A stretch of 8,427 nucleotides of DNA, taken from assembly GCA_014381385.1 (NCBI GenBank), contig JACNLR010000081.1:1-8427 (forward strand). Direction: 5' to 3'. Shown one piece after another: positions 6,124 through 8,427 of the stretch (the first letter of the stretch is position 1; each line of letters starts with the position of its first letter). A program made the translations under genes and the position numbers. The notes under the pieces are model-generated. The model was not told where the DNA came from. It worked only from the letters and a program-made list of their open reading frames with translations, and searched no databases. This DNA comes from Planctomycetota bacterium (GTDB taxonomy: Bacteria; Planctomycetota; Phycisphaerae; Phycisphaerales; SM1A02).

Positions 6124-7365
6124 CTATTGACCTCCTATAATTTGTACTACATCACCTTGATTAAAGTTGATATCGCTTGTAATTATTCGATCGCCAGTTG
6201 AAAGGCCAGATAAAACTTCAATCCAGCCATCGAATACTTGTTCACCAAGTACAAGTGTTGCAGGTTGTGCTGTTCCAATCCCTTTGTTTATGTCGGTAAC
6301 GATCCACACAACAGGGTTTGAAATATCTGCAATCGCAGATTTTGGAATAAAGACATGTTGCTCTATCCATGTTGCAGCATCGTCTGCTTCTCGCGTTGGT
6401 TGCAAAATTTTAACTCGTGCAAGCATGTCGGGCTTAAGCAGTGGAGACGGATTAATTATTTTCACTTTTGCCTCAACAGTATTTTTCTGTTGATCTGCAC
6501 GATGAACAAATCGTAATACTTCACCTTCAAATAGTATGTTGGGTAAGACATCAACAATAATTTGTGCAGGATGCCCAACACCAACGCGAGAGGCATCCGA
6601 CAAAGGTACATCTGCCCGAACTTGCAGTTGCGTAGGGTCATACAAATGCAAGATGTGGGTGGAGTGTTCGCCATTGCCAAAATGAATTACAGATCCAGGT
6701 GAAGCAAGCAGTTCTATGACAACTCCGTCGATTGGTGATCGAACAACACATCGATCAAGCGCAAGGTGGGCTGTTTCTTTTGCAGCAGTTGCTTCGAGTA
6801 ACGATGCCTGAGCGATAGCAATATTTGCTTCTCCTGCCTGCTGTCGAAGTCGAAGTCGTTCGACTGGTCCTTTGGCAAGTACACCAGATTCCGCAAGCGG
6901 TTTTTTTCGATTGTATTCATCGGCAAGTTCTTGCATATTTGCATTTGCTGCTTTAAGTTTGCCCAACCAAAGTGACTCTGTTGCTTCAGTCGCCTTGAAT
7001 GCCAATTTATTGTCCTCAGAAATAAGTTTCGCAATTGGCTGTCCTTTTTTGACTACGTCACCCTCAAGAACAAGAATAGATTCAACGATGCCCGGAGTAA
7101 GGGCTCCAGCATAAATAGAGAATGGATCTGCTTCTACCCAGCCTGGCGCTTGCACAATTGACGCCTGCTCTGCTGCTGTTGATTTCGGATTGTTGGTTTC
7201 GACGTTCCGCATCACAACAGCAATTGCTTCAACCATTATCGTAGGTCGAATTGATGACCAACTTGCATAGACAAGTATGCACGCGGTTATCAGGATAATG
7301 GCAAAAGGAATGCCTAGTCGAGTTAAGAATCGTTTTTTTGGTTGTGGAATTGTTTGTGTATTCAT
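6124..7365 (-). CDS. HlyD/MacA-type periplasmic adaptor (membrane fusion protein)
   Basis: This 413-residue protein has a basic N-terminus and a single anchor helix at about 18-35. C29 lies inside the helix, but there is no good lipobox. The biotinyl-lipoyl domain is split as expected: GIVESILVLEGDVVKKGQP (92-110) and VVRSPIDGVVIELLASPGS (207-225). A coiled-coil hairpin of about 85 residues (119-205) separates the halves and should dock onto the TolC-like tunnel. A beta-barrel (about 245-320) and a membrane-proximal domain (about 335-410, with HVFIPKSAI at 337-345) complete the family order. It links the inner-membrane permease pair to the outer-membrane factor in the periplasm. Its ATG overlaps the TolC-like gene's stop by 4 nt (ATGA). 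No strong Shine-Dalgarno is seen, which suggests translation by coupling. Confidence 0.94.
   Translation of the reverse strand: MNTQTIPQPKKRFLTRLGIPFAIILITACILVYASWSSIRPTIMVEAIAVVMRNVETNNPKSTAAEQASIVQAPGWVEADPFSIYAGALTPGIVESILVLEGDVVKKGQPIAKLISEDNKLAFKATEATESLWLGKLKAANANMQELADEYNRKKPLAESGVLAKGPVERLRLRQQAGEANIAIAQASLLEATAAKETAHLALDRCVVRSPIDGVVIELLASPGSVIHFGNGEHSTHILHLYDPTQLQVRADVPLSDASRVGVGHPAQIIVDVLPNILFEGEVLRFVHRADQQKNTVEAKVKIINPSPLLKPDMLARVKILQPTREADDAATWIEQHVFIPKSAIADISNPVVWIVTDINKGIGTAQPATLVLGEQVFDGWIEVLSGLSTGDRIITSDINFNQGDVVQIIGGQ
6131..6136 (-). promoter_or_regulatory. Strong ribosome binding site of the ATPase gene
   Basis: A perfect AGGAGG lies 8 bases upstream of ATG 6122-6120, inside the last codons of the adaptor gene. 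It fixes the ATPase start and suggests that the ATPase is made at a higher rate than its neighbours, which depend on coupling. Confidence 0.75.
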
Positions 7366-8427
7366 TGAGTCATATCTCGAAAAGTACCGCCTACTGCGAG
7401 TTCAAGCTGAAATCGCGTTGTGGCAAGTGAAAGTTTGTCTTCAACAACAAGTATGTTTGCCGCTATGGCTTCTTGCTCAATAGTGATAAGTGAGAGCGGG
7501 TGCAGTTCCCCGTGTTGAAACGCATCTTGTGCACGACTTAGCCTCATATTTATTGCAGTCATAATCGCAGTATCTATCACTTCAGATTGCTCTTGTACTG
7601 TTAGGTATTGTTGAAGTTTTGCCCGAACTTCATACTGCACTGCTCGAAGAGCGTCGATGTAATTCAATTCTGCTTGTTTAAGTTTTGAATCTGCAATTGC
7701 CTCTTTTGCATCACCGTCTAGGGCAAGTGTGACTGAAGCACCGCCCATAATTGCCTGTCGGCCAGCAGAGTTCTCGTTGAAGCCAATAGTTCCAGAGAGA
7801 AGCGGCGGATTAGCGATGCCAAGTTCAGCAGACCTCTGTTGAACAACAGAGCGCTTCGTTGCTAAATCTAATCGATTTTTAACTGCTAGCTCAAGCAGAG
7901 CCCGTTCATTGAAGGTTGAGAGTGGATTACTAAAGTCGTTTGAAATAATAGAAATCGACTCAGTACGATCAGGGCAACCCATTGCTTCAAGTAATTTTAG
8001 TTTTGAAAGTTCCAGCGCCCTTATTTCTGAGAGCAGGAGGTGCTTGCTCTTTTCTAATGTGACTATGGCTTCGTCAATTTCATCTGAAGAAGCTTCGCCA
8101 GCAGCAACCAATTGTGCAGTAATGTCAAGCGCTTCTTTTGAAAGTAACACACTAGATTCGACAGCCTGAACATGGAGCATATTCGCTGAAACTTCTACGT
8201 GAGCAGTGCGAACTTCTGCAACAATATTCACCGTGCGGTTTGCTGCATTTAGTATTGCTTGTTGTAAAGTTTTTTCGGCGGAGGCAATTCGATCTGGTCT
8301 TGTCCATAGCCAACTTAAACCCTGCATGCCTTGCATGACGATTGGCGCACCTGCTAATCCATCAATCGCAACTCCAAAAGCGCCAGAGAAAGTGGGGTTG
8401 GCGGGCAACTCGGCTTGTGCAATTTCT
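7362..8427 (-). CDS. TolC-like outer-membrane efflux protein (5' end beyond window)
   Basis: The frame stays open to the right edge and 354 residues are visible before the TGA. The TTG at 8408-8406 is internal: the in-frame residues before it read EIAQAE and continue into LPANPTFSGAF, matching the Q-A-E-L-x-x-N-P-x-L pattern found near the start of outer-membrane efflux proteins. Only the signal peptide and perhaps 40-80 residues are missing. The remainder is mostly long amphipathic alpha-helix rich in A, L, E, Q and S, in two halves as in TolC. The end, RFQLELAVGGTFRD, matches the family's usual A-x-x-x-L-x-x-A-x-GG ending. It would form a trimeric barrel and periplasmic tunnel serving as the exit duct of the exporter. 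It is the first visible gene of the operon, so the operon promoter lies outside the window. Confidence 0.9.
   Translation of the reverse strand, partial: EIAQAELPANPTFSGAFGVAIDGLAGAPIVMQGMQGLSWLWTRPDRIASAEKTLQQAILNAANRTVNIVAEVRTAHVEVSANMLHVQAVESSVLLSKEALDITAQLVAAGEASSDEIDEAIVTLEKSKHLLLSEIRALELSKLKLLEAMGCPDRTESISIISNDFSNPLSTFNERALLELAVKNRLDLATKRSVVQQRSAELGIANPPLLSGTIGFNENSAGRQAIMGGASVTLALDGDAKEAIADSKLKQAELNYIDALRAVQYEVRAKLQQYLTVQEQSEVIDTAIMTAINMRLSRAQDAFQHGELHPLSLITIEQEAIAANILVVEDKLSLATTRFQLELAVGGTFRDMTQ

Noticed and set aside
8406..8408. TTG as the start codon of the TolC-like protein.
   Set aside because: The frame continues upstream to the window edge, and the preceding residues (EIAQAE) complete the family's N-terminal pattern, so this TTG encodes an internal leucine.

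Overview
The window reads as chromosomal DNA from a Gram-negative (diderm) bacterium of moderate to low GC. Supporting signs are a TolC-type outer-membrane efflux protein, a HlyD-type periplasmic adaptor, a lipobox lipoprotein and a membrane-anchored multihaem cytochrome c. The style of the cytochrome, of the Cys-containing permease and of the C-rich lipoprotein resembles families I recall from Planctomycetota (Phycisphaerae-like genomes). That placement comes from memory and was not tested by a search.

Left part (1-1910, minus strand): the first 636 codons of a large gene with no stop codon before the window edge. It encodes an N-terminal membrane-embedded b-type cytochrome-like domain followed by a multihaem c-type domain with five haem-attachment motifs, one of them C-x4-C-H. 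This looks like a one-polypeptide electron conduit between the quinone pool and the periplasm.

Middle (1911-2532): a divergent intergenic region with a perfect 15-bp dyad and weak promoter-like hexamers. It is followed by a small plus-strand ORF for a possible secreted protein (2085-2348, perhaps a gene remnant). A gene-poor stretch then holds a 27-bp AT-rich hairpin and an open stretch of about 35 codons without a start codon.

Right part (2533-8427, minus strand): a tightly packed six-gene operon transcribed right to left. The order is TolC-like outer-membrane factor (5' end outside the window), HlyD-type adaptor, LolD/MacB-type ATPase, FtsX-like permease A, FtsX-like permease B, and a small lipoprotein. 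Genes overlap by 4 nt (ATGA) or lie 1-12 nt apart, and several have good Shine-Dalgarno sequences. Together they would form a tripartite ATP-driven exporter spanning both membranes, with a heterodimeric LolC/LolE-like permease pair in place of a fused MacB. The lipoprotein, with a C-x8-C-x6-CC cluster, is the least understood part and the most likely source of new biology. The substrate cannot be read from the sequence.

No tRNA, rRNA, CRISPR array, insertion sequence or integrase was seen.
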